The notes: generated from the letters alone by a model not told the origin. Shown: positions 40,321 through 49,777, numbered from the stretch's first letter. The stretch: DNA of 64,000 nucleotides from JACQHM01 sp964535215 (GCA_964535215.1 CAZHST010000017.1:6869-70868); one strand, 5' to 3'. Numbers and translations: made by a program.

Positions 40321-41607
40321 TTAAAAACCGAGCCAATCAGGGCGTCGCTCCACGGTGATCTCCTTGACCGGGACGATCCTCCCCCCTTTGATCACCAGGA
40401 TCCGGGTTGTTGTGGAAGGCCGGTGATCCGTTGAGGTCAAGGTGATCGGGGGGGCGAGCCCTTCGGGGTCCCAGTTTCGCAGGGTTTCTAGCGCCTCTTT
40501 GATCGCTTCACCGGTAATCTGTCCCTTGTACTTCTCCCCGTAGGTGCCCCAGTTCTCGACGATGACCTCCAGGGCCTTCTCCAACAGCATCACGTTCAGC
40601 CAGCCCCTCACATAGGAGGCGATGAAGGGGGTCTCAGGGGTCCCCCACCGGAACGTGGCCTTGGACGGTTTCTCAAACCGCTTCCAGATGTCAAGCATGG
40701 TCTTCATGCCGGGGGCCCGGTCCTCGCCAAAGTAGCGGTGAGGGGTGCTGCCGTAGACCCCTTCGGCAGCCTTGCCGATCAGCCGGATCATGTTCTCATC
40801 GTACCCCCAGACGTTCACCCCGATCCGGGCCTTGACCCCGACCTCCCTGGCATCCCGGACCGTGACCGAGGCCGAGGCCGTCGTCCCCCCGATCCACAGG
40901 AAGTCGGCGTCGAAGTTCTTGACGGCCTGCATCTGGGACTTGGCCTCCAGCGCCGTCAAGGCGACAATCTGATCAGGCCCGATCTCGAACCCCAGTTCCT
41001 TGGCCAGGGCCTTGCCCGCCGGGATGGGGGCCTTTCCGTAGGGATGGTCAGGGTAGGAGAAGACGATCTTGGGCTTCTTGATCCCCTCCCGATCGGCCAG
41101 CTCCTTGAAGAAGGTCAGCATCCCCCGCAGTTGATCCGAGTAGCTGGCTACCGGGTAAAAGTTGTAGGGGGTCTTGGCGGGATCGTCCAGGTGGGAGGAG
41201 TAGGAGGCGGAGATGTAAGGGATCTTGTCCTGGGCTGCCATCTTTGAGAGGGCCTCGGTGTCCCCCGTCCCCCACCCGATGATGGCCACCACCCGGTCCA
41301 CATCCCGGAACTTTTTGTACAGGGAGACCGCCTCGGGGATCTTGTAGCCGTAGTCGGACCAGACCAGGGTGATCTTGAGCTTTCCCTTGACCCCTCCTTT
41401 GACTTCGTTGATGTACCGGACCCGGGAAAGGGCCCCCTTGTGGTAATCCACGCCGACGTCCGAGGTCGGTCCCGTCGTGTCGAAGAGGGCCCCCACTTTC
41501 ACAGTTTCGGGTAGGGGCGGCGCTGCCCAAGAGGGCGCCGCGATGAGCACCAGAACCATAAGGCCAAACAGGAATCCCCCCACCAGCCCTTTCACCATCT
41601 CCTTCAT
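40321..41607 (-). CDS. livK: Branched-chain amino acid-type ABC substrate-binding protein (LivK family)
   Basis: The 428-residue protein has a signal peptide (G-G-F-L-F-G-L-M-V-L-V-L-I-A-A-P-S-W-A-A). It has the type I periplasmic-binding fold of LivK-like proteins: V-K-V-G-A-L-F-D-T-T-G-P-T-S at the mature N-terminus, V-A-I-I-G-W-G-T-G-D and Y-I-S-A-S-Y-S. ATG 41607 is chosen because GGAGGGG lies 6 bases upstream and the signal peptide begins there; a longer reading upstream would lack these. It lies 67 bases after a small cysteine-containing gene. Liv-type proteins of this branch often bind carboxylates or aromatic acids rather than amino acids. Confidence 0.9.
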   Translation of the reverse strand: MKEMVKGLVGGFLFGLMVLVLIAAPSWAAPPLPETVKVGALFDTTGPTSDVGVDYHKGALSRVRYINEVKGGVKGKLKITLVWSDYGYKIPEAVSLYKKFRDVDRVVAIIGWGTGDTEALSKMAAQDKIPYISASYSSHLDDPAKTPYNFYPVASYSDQLRGMLTFFKELADREGIKKPKIVFSYPDHPYGKAPIPAGKALAKELGFEIGPDQIVALTALEAKSQMQAVKNFDADFLWIGGTTASASVTVRDAREVGVKARIGVNVWGYDENMIRLIGKAAEGVYGSTPHRYFGEDRAPGMKTMLDIWKRFEKPSKATFRWGTPETPFIASYVRGWLNVMLLEKALEVIVENWGTYGEKYKGQITGEAIKEALETLRNWDPEGLAPPITLTSTDHRPSTTTRILVIKGGRIVPVKEITVERRPDWLGF

Positions 41608-41674
41608 CGATTTCCCCTCCTGCCAGGGCGCGGTTCTTGCCCCGATACGGGCGTCATGACTGACGCCCTCCCTG

Positions 41675-41869
41675 TTACCCACTCCTTTTCCCCTCCGCGA
41701 ACAAGGCCTCCTTGTACCCTTGCACCCTCGGGCATTGGAATCTTCGTTTCTCCCCCACGGTGCATTTCGACCGGCCATCCTTGTAGACGAGGATCGTACA
41801 GATCTCCCCCGTCACGTCGCAGAGGATGGTCTTGGCCGTGACCTGCCACTTGATCTCAGACCCGTTCAC
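41675..41869 (-). CDS. Small cysteine-containing protein coupled to the CoA-transferase genes
   Basis: The 64-residue protein has four cysteines: L-C-D, I-C-T, K-C-T and Q-C-P. They are spaced 7, 11 and 11 residues apart, with hydrophobic strands between, as in a small metal-binding or disulfide-linked fold. Its ATG overlaps the stop codon of the CoA-transferase B gene (ATGA), a strong sign of real, coupled translation. It has no signal peptide or membrane helix. I do not recognise the family. A zinc-ribbon-like accessory or regulator is possible. Confidence 0.6.
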   Translation of the reverse strand: MNGSEIKWQVTAKTILCDVTGEICTILVYKDGRSKCTVGEKRRFQCPRVQGYKEALFAEGKRSG

Positions 41870-42669
41870 TGTTCCACCCGCATCGGCTCACCCCGGATGA
41901 TGAGCCCTGAGGGATCAATCTCCTGCCGTAAAATCCGGAGTTCCTCCTCCGATGGGGGCTCCATCTCCTGAAGCTTCCCATCCAGAAGCGGCTCGAAACC
42001 CATTCCCTCTAAAACACCAGCGACCTTCAGGCCCTTGAGGATGCCGAGGAGGGTCATCTTCTTGCTCTCCCCGTCAAAGCCGAAGAGGGCCTTTGAGGTG
42101 ACAACCCGCCAGGGGCCGGTCCCCTTTGGGAGCCCTGCCTTCTCCCGGGCCCCTGGTCCGTCGAGGTACCCGGGCGAGGTGACAAAGTCCAGGTTCTTGA
42201 CGAAGCGCCTCGGCTCATGCCTCAGGACGATGATCGTCTTCCAGCAGAGGGAGGCTACCTCGTTCCCTCCCCCGCTCCCTGGAAACCGCCTCCCCGGCCG
42301 CTCATAGGGGCCGCCAAGGAGGGTCGAGTTGACGTTTCCATACAGGTCCACCTGAAGGGCCCCGATCATCCCGTAGTCGAGGTAGCCGGTGCCGGCATAC
42401 GAAAAGGCCCAGTTCATGGTGGTCCACTGGAGGGACCGGTACACGTTCGAGGGACCTCCCATGGTCCCGCGGACGAAAGGCGTCAACGACCGGGGGCCGA
42501 TGGCGCCAAACTCGAAAACCTGGACCAGGTTGGGGGTATAGAGGCGCTCGGCCAGCATCGCGACCACCTGGGGCATCCCCCAGCCCACAAAGACAGTTTT
42601 CCGATCCTCCAGGAGTCGGGCCGCTGAGCAGATCATAAACTCCGTGTCGGTGAATTCGACAACGCCCAT
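41866..42669 (-). CDS. CoA-transferase family I, B subunit
   Basis: The 267-residue protein is the beta subunit of a glutaconate/3-oxoacid-type CoA-transferase. Motifs include V-F-V-G-W-G-M-P-Q near the N-terminus and F-E-F-G-A-I-G-P, where the Glu is at the expected thioester-forming position. I-G-A-L-Q-V-D-L-Y-G-N-V-N-S and a G-S-G-G-G-N-E region follow. It lies 19 bases after the A subunit gene and overlaps the small cysteine-protein gene. With an AtoE transporter upstream it probably activates a short-chain acid by swapping CoA, but the acid is unknown. Compare the pair at 17319-18873, whose B-like protein lacks this Glu. Confidence 0.88.
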   Translation of the reverse strand: MGVVEFTDTEFMICSAARLLEDRKTVFVGWGMPQVVAMLAERLYTPNLVQVFEFGAIGPRSLTPFVRGTMGGPSNVYRSLQWTTMNWAFSYAGTGYLDYGMIGALQVDLYGNVNSTLLGGPYERPGRRFPGSGGGNEVASLCWKTIIVLRHEPRRFVKNLDFVTSPGYLDGPGAREKAGLPKGTGPWRVVTSKALFGFDGESKKMTLLGILKGLKVAGVLEGMGFEPLLDGKLQEMEPPSEEELRILRQEIDPSGLIIRGEPMRVEQ

Positions 42670-42688
42670 CCTTTTCCCCTCTCCAGTT

Positions 42689-43657
42689 TTAATGATAGCC
42701 TTCCTTAATTGATGCTCGCCGGATCAGCTCCTGAAGCTTCTTCAACCCAACCTTCTTCTCCAGAAAGGCCGTATGGTCCTCAATATCATAGATGTACTCC
42801 TGAAGGTACGCCTGCATCTCCTGATCATTCGTAATGGCGTTTACCCGGTCAATATGCTCCAGGTCCAACTCGTAACACCCCTGGACCCCACCGGGATAGG
42901 CCCCAAAGGGGAGGTGCACGACGGCATCTACAAGAAAATAAGGGATCGTGGTCTTGGAAGGCTCTTTCCTGAACTCCGACGGATCAATGATCTCCTCTGC
43001 GGAGACGATGACCTTCTTCGAGGCCACGGCCGCCTCTAAGGCGAACAGGTTCGTCCCGAAGATCCTGGCGTTGCCGAAGATGTCAGCCTGGTGGACGTGG
43101 ACCAAGAACACGTCAGGGTTGAGGGCAGGAACGAGACAAACAGGATCTCCGGTAAAGGGATCCTGGACGACCTTCGCCCCGGAATGCTTCAAGGTGTCGG
43201 TTCCGAGGAGATTCCGCATGGGGATGAAGGGAATGCCCCTCGCCCCGGCCAGCATCCTGGAGGCCAGGGCCCCATTTGTCCACTCGAAGACCTTGACCCT
43301 CCCTTCCGAGACCAACTGGCCAATATAGGTCCCATACCCCAAGAAACCCACATCAATCCGGCTGGCGCATCCGGCCCCGGCCAACAAGGCGCTCTCGTGG
43401 AGGGTAAACTCAGCGCAGATCCAGAGATCCTTTTTCCGTTGGCGGATGATTTCCCGGACGAGGGCCTGCGGCCCCCGGGTCAGGGAGGAGAAATCGTAGG
43501 CGAGGTAGTCGCCGTCTTGGACGAAACGAGAGATGGCCTCCCGCTCCGTCATCAGCTTCTCGACAGGCTCCCGCTTCTTATGGGTCCTGACCCACTCCCG
43601 AAAATCATCGGGATGGGTAAAGCGGATCTCCGCCTGCCCCTCGAAGAGGATCTCCAC
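42689..43657 (-). CDS. CoA-transferase family I, A subunit
   Basis: The 322-residue protein has the alpha-subunit motifs A-I-S-R-F-V-Q-D-G-D-Y-L-A, A-G-C-A-S-R-I-D-V-G-F-L-G and H-V-H-Q-A-D-I-F-G-N-A-R-I-F-G. It carries about 35 extra N-terminal and about 40 extra C-terminal residues compared with the A-like protein at 18073. GTG 43657 is chosen because AAGGAGGAGG precedes it. A longer reading to 43783 would cross a Gly/Pro-rich, non-coding-looking stretch. It forms a heteromeric enzyme with the B subunit just downstream. Confidence 0.87.
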   Translation of the reverse strand: MEILFEGQAEIRFTHPDDFREWVRTHKKREPVEKLMTEREAISRFVQDGDYLAYDFSSLTRGPQALVREIIRQRKKDLWICAEFTLHESALLAGAGCASRIDVGFLGYGTYIGQLVSEGRVKVFEWTNGALASRMLAGARGIPFIPMRNLLGTDTLKHSGAKVVQDPFTGDPVCLVPALNPDVFLVHVHQADIFGNARIFGTNLFALEAAVASKKVIVSAEEIIDPSEFRKEPSKTTIPYFLVDAVVHLPFGAYPGGVQGCYELDLEHIDRVNAITNDQEMQAYLQEYIYDIEDHTAFLEKKVGLKKLQELIRRASIKEGYH

Positions 43658-43805
43658 GCCTCCTCCTTCTTCCCCTCCCCCTGTCCCTCCCCCTTTCAGG
43701 GCGGGGAGCACTCCCTGCCTTCCAGGGAAGAGGGAAAGGCTGTTTCTGGCGGCCTTTCCTGACATACCACGAAAGGATACCATAAGGCCAGCCCGAAAAG
43801 CCTCT

Positions 43806-45161
43806 TCAAAGGACCACGAATAGCGGCAAGAGCAGGAAAGCCGCCGAGATGATCAGCATGTAGAACGCAAAGTAGAGGAGACAGTAGCCCATGATATCCC
43901 GGAATCCAAGCTTGGCCACCCCCAAGAGAGGAATGGCCCAGAAGGGCTGGATGATGTCAGTGACCATATCACCCCAGGCGTAGGCGATGATCGTGATCGG
44001 CAGGCTTACCCCCAGGTTTTTCCCCGCCTGGATGATGTAGGGGGCCTCGATGGCGAACTTGGAGCCTCCGGAGGGCACGATGTAGTTCAAGATCCCCGAG
44101 TACCAGAGGACGATGAAGGGATAGGTGGTTTTGGTGGCGATGGCCGTGAAGAAGTTGGCCAGGACCTCGGCCAACCCGGAAAACTTGATGATGCCGAAGA
44201 TCCCGGCGTAGAAGGGGAACTGGATGGCCACTCCCCAGATGAAGCTTCCCGCCTCGTAAGCCGCCTTGAGAAACGAGGCTGGAGTCGGATGGAGGAGGAT
44301 GCCGAGAATCAGGAAGGTGAAATTGACCGTGTTGAGGTTGATGCCTCCACTCCCCTTCTGGCCGAAGTACCAGAAGAGCCAGATGAAGCCACCTATGCCG
44401 ATGACCAGGTTGATCAGGGGGGAATGCTCCAGCCATAAGGCCGGCGTCATCTGGTCTCGGGAGGGCCGTTCAGGCGGTTCAAAACCTTTCCCCTGGACGA
44501 GGGCTGGATCGGCCTCCACCGTCTCCCGCTCGGAAGGGTGCATCATTGGGCCCATCATGGTGAGGGCGACCAGGATGACCAGGGCCAGGAGGAGGTTAAA
44601 AGGGTGAAAAGTCGTCTGGGTGATCGGGATCAGGCCGATGTCCTTCTCCAGGAAGTGCTTCGGGGTCGCGACGAGAAGAGGGGCAGACCCTGAAAGCCCT
44701 GAATGCCACATGACCCCCAGACCGAGATAAGCCGTCGCCACCAGCAAACGATAGTCCACCCCCCGTTGATGGCGGACCATATACCGGACGAAAACGGCTG
44801 ACCCGACGATGCTCAACCCCCAGTTGATCCAGGCCAGGATCATTGATGTTAGAGCCATGACAGCGATGGAGGCCTTCGGGCTCTTCGGGCGTCGGGCCAA
44901 ACCGTCCAAGAGGCGGCTCATGAAGGGGGTGGTAGCGAAGATGTAGCCCGTCATGATGATCAGGCACATCTGCATGGCGAATTCCAGGAGGAGCCAGAAG
45001 CCCTCCCCCCAGTACTGGACGAGCTGGTAAGGGGTTGAAGGGGTCAGGAGAAGGCCGAGAAGGTAGGTGACGATGGTCAGGATGACGGCAATGACCCAGG
45101 CATCCGGCACCCACCGGGTACTCCACCGTGTACACGCCCCGGCCAATTTCTGGAGCACCAT
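43806..45161 (-). CDS. atoE: AtoE-type short-chain fatty acid transporter
   Basis: The 451-residue protein has about eleven to twelve membrane helices and a pattern characteristic of the AtoE family: R-W-V-P-D-A-W-V-I-A-V-I-L-T near the N-terminus, I-N-W-G-L-S-I-V-G-S-A, and G-V-M-W-H-S-G-L-S-G-S-A-P-L. The C-terminal Y-I-V-P-S-G-G-S-K-F and W-G-D-M-V-T-D-I-I-Q-P-F-W-A-I-P motifs are also present. Family members import short-chain fatty acids such as acetoacetate or butyrate. It sits between a CaiB-type CoA-transferase and a family I CoA-transferase, giving a coherent uptake-and-activation cluster. Confidence 0.9.
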   Translation of the reverse strand: MVLQKLAGACTRWSTRWVPDAWVIAVILTIVTYLLGLLLTPSTPYQLVQYWGEGFWLLLEFAMQMCLIIMTGYIFATTPFMSRLLDGLARRPKSPKASIAVMALTSMILAWINWGLSIVGSAVFVRYMVRHQRGVDYRLLVATAYLGLGVMWHSGLSGSAPLLVATPKHFLEKDIGLIPITQTTFHPFNLLLALVILVALTMMGPMMHPSERETVEADPALVQGKGFEPPERPSRDQMTPALWLEHSPLINLVIGIGGFIWLFWYFGQKGSGGINLNTVNFTFLILGILLHPTPASFLKAAYEAGSFIWGVAIQFPFYAGIFGIIKFSGLAEVLANFFTAIATKTTYPFIVLWYSGILNYIVPSGGSKFAIEAPYIIQAGKNLGVSLPITIIAYAWGDMVTDIIQPFWAIPLLGVAKLGFRDIMGYCLLYFAFYMLIISAAFLLLPLFVVL

Positions 45162-45215
45162 CCCCCTCCCTTTGACGCTCCCTGCTGCCGAAAGCGCTGA
45201 AGGAGCTTCCTTCGT

Positions 45216-47924
45216 TTAAATGACGCCACGCTCTTTGAGGGCCTGAAGGCGCGAAGGGCCCAGACCGAGATACCTGAGGTAGACAAACTCGTTGTCCCGG
45301 CCCACGGGTCGGCAGGCCCACTTGATCCTAGGAGGTGTCTCCGTCAGCTTCCAGGGTTCCCCTTGAAGGAGAAGCTCGCCGTACTCGGGATCATGGAGCC
45401 TGGTAAAGATCCCCCGGAGCCACCAGTGCTCCTCGGCCAAGGTCTCGGAAGGGGAATTGACCCGTCCTGTAGCGACAACTCCCGGCTGTTTGCTCATGGT
45501 ATACTCCTGAACCTTCTTCAGGATCTCTTCAGCCGTATACCCCATCGCCCACTCTTCAAGGATTGCATGAAGGACCTTCTCGTTCTCGATCCGGGAGCGT
45601 TTGAGAGGGGAGTCGAAGCGGGGATCTTTCGGAAGCCAAGGGTTCTCCATGATGGTGCAAAGGGCCTGGAAATTCACATCGGAGAACCCTGCCAGGGTTG
45701 TGTACCCGTCTTTACACCGGACGAAGGTGTAAGGGAAGGCGGCTTGGTCTAGTGGGCCTACACGGCTGGCGATTTCACCACTTAGATGATAAAGGGTCAA
45801 GTAATAGTTGAGAAGGCGGAGGACCCCTTCAGGAGGAGCCACGTCCACAAACTGTCCCCGGCCTGTCCGCTCCCGGTATTTCAGAGCCACCAAAGTCCCG
45901 AAGGCGGCCCAGAGACCCCCGGCGAACCACCCGTACCAGCATCCAATCTTGGTCGGCACCTGAAACGGCTTTGGATCGCTCGGGTCTTCCATCTCCCCAG
46001 TGGACCAGATGCACCCGGCCAGGGCCTGATCAATGACATCGTAGCCGGGCTTCCCACACGAGGCCTTTGGTCCAAAGTGCCCGTAAGTGTAAAGGGTGAC
46101 GTAGATAAGACCCGGGTTGATCCTTTGAAGATCCCGGTAGCCGATCCCCCACCTGTCCATCGTCCCCGGCTTGAAGGTCTCGAGAAGGACATCGGCCTTC
46201 CCGACCAGGGCCTTCAGAAGCTCACGCCCTTCCGGCGCTTCGAGATTCAACGTGATATGGAATTTATTCCTCCCTTCCACCAGATACCCGAGCCCCGTTC
46301 CCTGATATTTCATCCCATAAGGACTAAACGCCCTGACAAGATCCCCCTCCGGCGGCTCGATCCGGATCACCTCGGCCCCAAAGGCCGCGAGGACGGAAGA
46401 GCAGACCGATCCTCCCATGTTGCCGTGACTCAGATCCAACATGACCAAGTCGTCTAACGCTTCAGGCTTCTCAGGGGCCCGCCCGGGGGCAGTCTTTAGC
46501 CGGATCCACTCCTCCCAAGGAGTCTGTTCGGGAGGAGCGTCTTGCAGGTCAAGATGAAGCTCCTCTGCTCGCGGAGCCGTCACTTTCGGGAAAATGACCC
46601 CCGCCTTCCCGTCCCAGTCATCCGGCGGCTTGGCCCCCACCCGATCAGCCCACTTCCCGATAATCCCCTTCTCTTCAAGGTTTTGAAGCTCTGCCGACGA
46701 GAGGCCCAAAAGGGTTCGAAAGACATACTCGTTGTGAAAGCCGACGGGTTTTCCCGACCACTTGAGCCTCCCAGGGGTCTCGGAGAGCTTCGGGACAGGG
46801 CCGGATTCAATGACCTTTCCGTAGAGGGGATCGTCTACCTCCCAGACTGCCCCCCGCTCCCGGTAGTGGGGATCTTCATAGATCTCTTTAAAGTCAAGGA
46901 CGGGGGCGGAGGCGAAGCCATGCTCCTCGCCGAGAAGATCCAGTTCCCTGCGGGTTTTCGCCCTCACCCACTCAGCCACCAGCCTCAAAAGGATGGTCGC
47001 ATGTTCCTCCTGTTGCCTTGCCTCCAACGTTCGAAACCGGGGATCCTCGGCCAACTCGGGCCGACCCATCGCCCGGCAGAGCCCTCTAAACTCGGCATCG
47101 GTCACGGCGGCGATGGCGACAAAGCCATCCCGGCATCGGAAGACATCAGCCAGCCCCAAAGCAATGTCCCGGTTCCCGTACCGTTTCCGTTCCTCGCCCG
47201 AAAGGTGCTGATAGAGCCAGGTCCAGTCCATCGCCCTGATCAGACCCTCGGCCTGTGAGAAATCAATGAACTGGCCCCTTCCCGTCCGGTCCCGGTAATG
47301 GAGGGCGACGAGGATCGCTGTGGCGGCCATGAGGGCCCCCCCGAAGTCACCGACCCAGAACCCGATCTTCTGGGGACGACTCTCGGGGAACCCGGTGATG
47401 GAAGCGATCCCGGAGACGGCCTGGGCTAAGACATCATACGAGGCCCTCCCCGTCGAGAAGGGTCCCCACTGGCCAAACCCGGAGTTGGCGCAGTAGATGA
47501 GCCCGGGATTGATTTTCGAAAGCTGGCGGTAGCCAATCCCCCACCGGTCCAGGGTTCCGGCCCTGAGGTTTTCCAAAAGGACATCCGATCTCGTGACGAG
47601 GCGCTTGAAGAGGGCCTTCCCCTCAGGCTTATGCAGGTCAATGGCCACGTGGTACTTGTTCCGGTTGGCCGGGAGGAACGCGGCCGAGACATTCTTGTAG
47701 TAGAAGCCCTGGTAGGCAACATACCGGGAGGTGTCCCCGGAGCCTGGAAGCTCGACCTTGATGACCTCGGCCCCGAACTCCCCCAAGTAGTCCGCCGTCG
47801 CCGGCCCCAGGTAAAGGGTGGCCAGCTCCACCACCCGGACCCCCTTTAAGGCCTCGGGTTTCTGAAAGACCTCCTTGAGACCAAAGAGGTTGTTGGTCCA
47901 CTCCAGGTAAGATTCGCCCCCCAT
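45216..47924 (-). CDS. Fused two-domain family III (CaiB/BaiF) CoA-transferase
   Basis: The 902-residue protein is about twice the usual length and contains two complete family III CoA-transferase domains (about 1-430 and 490-900) joined in tandem. Each domain shows the start pattern (V-V-E-L-A-T and V-M-L-D-L-S-H-G), G-A-E-V-I-K-V-E or G-A-E-V-I-R-I-E, N-R-N-K followed by a hydrophobic strand, and R-G-Q-F-x-D. The catalytic Asp region is Y-D-V-L-A-Q-A in the first domain and Y-D-V-I-D-Q-A in the second, so neither half looks dead. Family enzymes are interlocked homodimers, so a fused form could be a self-contained pair. It lies upstream of the AtoE gene in the same direction. Confidence 0.9.
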   Translation of the reverse strand: MGGESYLEWTNNLFGLKEVFQKPEALKGVRVVELATLYLGPATADYLGEFGAEVIKVELPGSGDTSRYVAYQGFYYKNVSAAFLPANRNKYHVAIDLHKPEGKALFKRLVTRSDVLLENLRAGTLDRWGIGYRQLSKINPGLIYCANSGFGQWGPFSTGRASYDVLAQAVSGIASITGFPESRPQKIGFWVGDFGGALMAATAILVALHYRDRTGRGQFIDFSQAEGLIRAMDWTWLYQHLSGEERKRYGNRDIALGLADVFRCRDGFVAIAAVTDAEFRGLCRAMGRPELAEDPRFRTLEARQQEEHATILLRLVAEWVRAKTRRELDLLGEEHGFASAPVLDFKEIYEDPHYRERGAVWEVDDPLYGKVIESGPVPKLSETPGRLKWSGKPVGFHNEYVFRTLLGLSSAELQNLEEKGIIGKWADRVGAKPPDDWDGKAGVIFPKVTAPRAEELHLDLQDAPPEQTPWEEWIRLKTAPGRAPEKPEALDDLVMLDLSHGNMGGSVCSSVLAAFGAEVIRIEPPEGDLVRAFSPYGMKYQGTGLGYLVEGRNKFHITLNLEAPEGRELLKALVGKADVLLETFKPGTMDRWGIGYRDLQRINPGLIYVTLYTYGHFGPKASCGKPGYDVIDQALAGCIWSTGEMEDPSDPKPFQVPTKIGCWYGWFAGGLWAAFGTLVALKYRERTGRGQFVDVAPPEGVLRLLNYYLTLYHLSGEIASRVGPLDQAAFPYTFVRCKDGYTTLAGFSDVNFQALCTIMENPWLPKDPRFDSPLKRSRIENEKVLHAILEEWAMGYTAEEILKKVQEYTMSKQPGVVATGRVNSPSETLAEEHWWLRGIFTRLHDPEYGELLLQGEPWKLTETPPRIKWACRPVGRDNEFVYLRYLGLGPSRLQALKERGVI

Positions 47925-48070
47925 GATTCCTCCACCGTTTACCAGCCCATTGGATTCCTCACGGAAAGACCTCTTCGCGGTTCTCTAACTGCTTTACACT
48001 AGTGGATGTCTGAAAGTCAACGATTTTATCCATGAATCTCGTCCCCCTGCCGTTCCCAGGAGAGGCCCTC

Positions 48071-49777
48071 TTAAAACGCATCGGGCTGGGCAGCCATCTC
48101 GTCCAGTTGGACCCTGGTGTACGATCCCAGGCTCCGGAAGTTCAGCTCCGTGTAGTTTTTGATCCATCGCATGACGATTTTGGCCGCTTTCCGGTATCTC
48201 TCCTCGACCCGGGCATAGTCGGCCCCGGTCCCCGCCCGTCGGGCCAGGATGTCCTCAAGTTCCTGGTAGACGAGCCGCTTTACCAGCCCAAAATCGTGGA
48301 CCTCACCCGTGTCGGATGCCTGGGCCTTGTGGATAAGGCGCTGGGCGGTCTGCGCCACCGAGATCCGGGCCGTCGCCAGATCCTCCATCAAGGCTGGATG
48401 GATACCTGGCCTTCCCTCCAGGCTATCAATCCCTTTGGCCCCTCTCCCGTTCAGCCACCCCTCCACGTACTCGATCAGCGTCCTGATGTTCCGTCGGGTC
48501 CCCTCCACGGTAATGGGACCTTCGGGGACTTTGATCTCAATCGGGTAGTTCTCCGGCCGGGCCATCTCGGGGGTTGGCTTCCACCCCGAGCCCCACCACC
48601 CCTTGAAGGGATCAGCGGCTGTTTTCATGTGATAGATGTGGGCCACCCACCCCCGGAGAAACCCCTGCCTTGCCTCCCATTCCTTGTCAGCCCGAATGGC
48701 CGCTGCGGCCACTCGATTGACCTCTTCATTGGGATTGGGAAGGGCCGTGGCCATTCCCCCGATGGCGACTGCCCCTCTCTTCAAGCAAATGGCCACCAGA
48801 CGCCGGAAGATGTTCGCGAGGAAATCCGTCGTCTTGATGTCTACGCCGAAGCGGTCCGGCCACACCTGCTTCGGATCGGTCATGACATACTCCAGGATGC
48901 TGGCTTGAAAGTCCCACCGGGCGGCGTTTAGTCCGGCCGCATAGGGCCCCAGGGCGTGGAGGGCCTCCTCCATCTGGTAGGCCAAGGGGAGGGACTCGAC
49001 CAGGAGAATCGCCCGGATGACAGCATTCCTTAGGAATGGGAGGTACTCCCGACTGGCGTCGAAGAAATCCCGCCAGAACCCCGCCTCTTCAGCCGTCTCC
49101 AACTTGGGGAGGTAGAAGTAGATCCCCTGACCCCGCTCCGCCTGGGCCCTCCCCGGATAGAACAGGGTTAACGCGGTCCCCAGGATGCTCGCCGGGATGG
49201 GGATGCCATCTACGGTCACGTCGGGTTCATCCAGGTGCAGGCCCCGCTCCCGGTGCATGAAGAACGGAAGCTCCCCCTCCTGGATCCTGTACTCTTTCCC
49301 TTTTTCCGGATCGTAGTACGTCAGGGTGCGGTTCACGGCCCCCAGCCGGTTGTGGGTGGCCCGGACCGTATCAAGGAACCTGTGCCCGGCCGAATCCTCG
49401 TCGTCGTCCAGGTCCCCTTCGGCCCTGGTCCCCTCCGGGCCGGGATTTAAGGCATTAATAAACATGCTCGTAATCGAGGCAGGTCCCGAAATTTCGATCC
49501 CCGGTTGTTTAAGATCCTCCGGGACAGGAGGGACTTGCCATTCCCCCGTATTGATAGGGGTGATCGGGGGATGGGTGGGCAAGATCCCCCGGTGCAGGGC
49601 CTTTTCAAGCATCTCAGCCCGTTTGACCCGCAAGGTGTGGATGCGAGGCGTAAAGTGATCGTGCAGATACACGAGGTACTCCATGAACTCTGGGGTAAAC
49701 AGCTCTACAGCCCCCTCAACCGGGGCAAAGTGAACCCGATCCATGGCTGCGAATCTCGATGTCACATGGGATCCCAT
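48071..49777 (-). CDS. aceB: Malate synthase (A-type, divergent)
   Basis: The 568-residue protein matches malate synthase A over its length. Catalytic parts are H-R-E-R-G-L-H-L-D-E (substrate Arg), Y-F-Y-L-P-K-L-E-T-A-E-E-A, L-L-V-E-S-L-P-L-A-Y-Q-M-E-E with the metal-binding Glu, L-N-A-A-R-W-D-F, and L-M-E-D-L-A-T-A with the catalytic Asp. It would condense glyoxylate and acetyl-CoA to malate in the cytoplasm. GGAGG precedes ATG 49777. Isocitrate lyase is not in the window, so the glyoxylate source is open. The neighbours are a Liv transporter and CoA-transferases, consistent with growth on C2 or fatty-acid units. Confidence 0.87.
   Translation of the reverse strand: MGSHVTSRFAAMDRVHFAPVEGAVELFTPEFMEYLVYLHDHFTPRIHTLRVKRAEMLEKALHRGILPTHPPITPINTGEWQVPPVPEDLKQPGIEISGPASITSMFINALNPGPEGTRAEGDLDDDEDSAGHRFLDTVRATHNRLGAVNRTLTYYDPEKGKEYRIQEGELPFFMHRERGLHLDEPDVTVDGIPIPASILGTALTLFYPGRAQAERGQGIYFYLPKLETAEEAGFWRDFFDASREYLPFLRNAVIRAILLVESLPLAYQMEEALHALGPYAAGLNAARWDFQASILEYVMTDPKQVWPDRFGVDIKTTDFLANIFRRLVAICLKRGAVAIGGMATALPNPNEEVNRVAAAAIRADKEWEARQGFLRGWVAHIYHMKTAADPFKGWWGSGWKPTPEMARPENYPIEIKVPEGPITVEGTRRNIRTLIEYVEGWLNGRGAKGIDSLEGRPGIHPALMEDLATARISVAQTAQRLIHKAQASDTGEVHDFGLVKRLVYQELEDILARRAGTGADYARVEERYRKAAKIVMRWIKNYTELNFRSLGSYTRVQLDEMAAQPDAF

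Noticed and set aside
47925..48070. A minus-strand promoter before the fused CoA-transferase gene (TTGACT)
   Set aside because: The hexamer 18 bases downstream (TAAAGC) is too poor to support a call.
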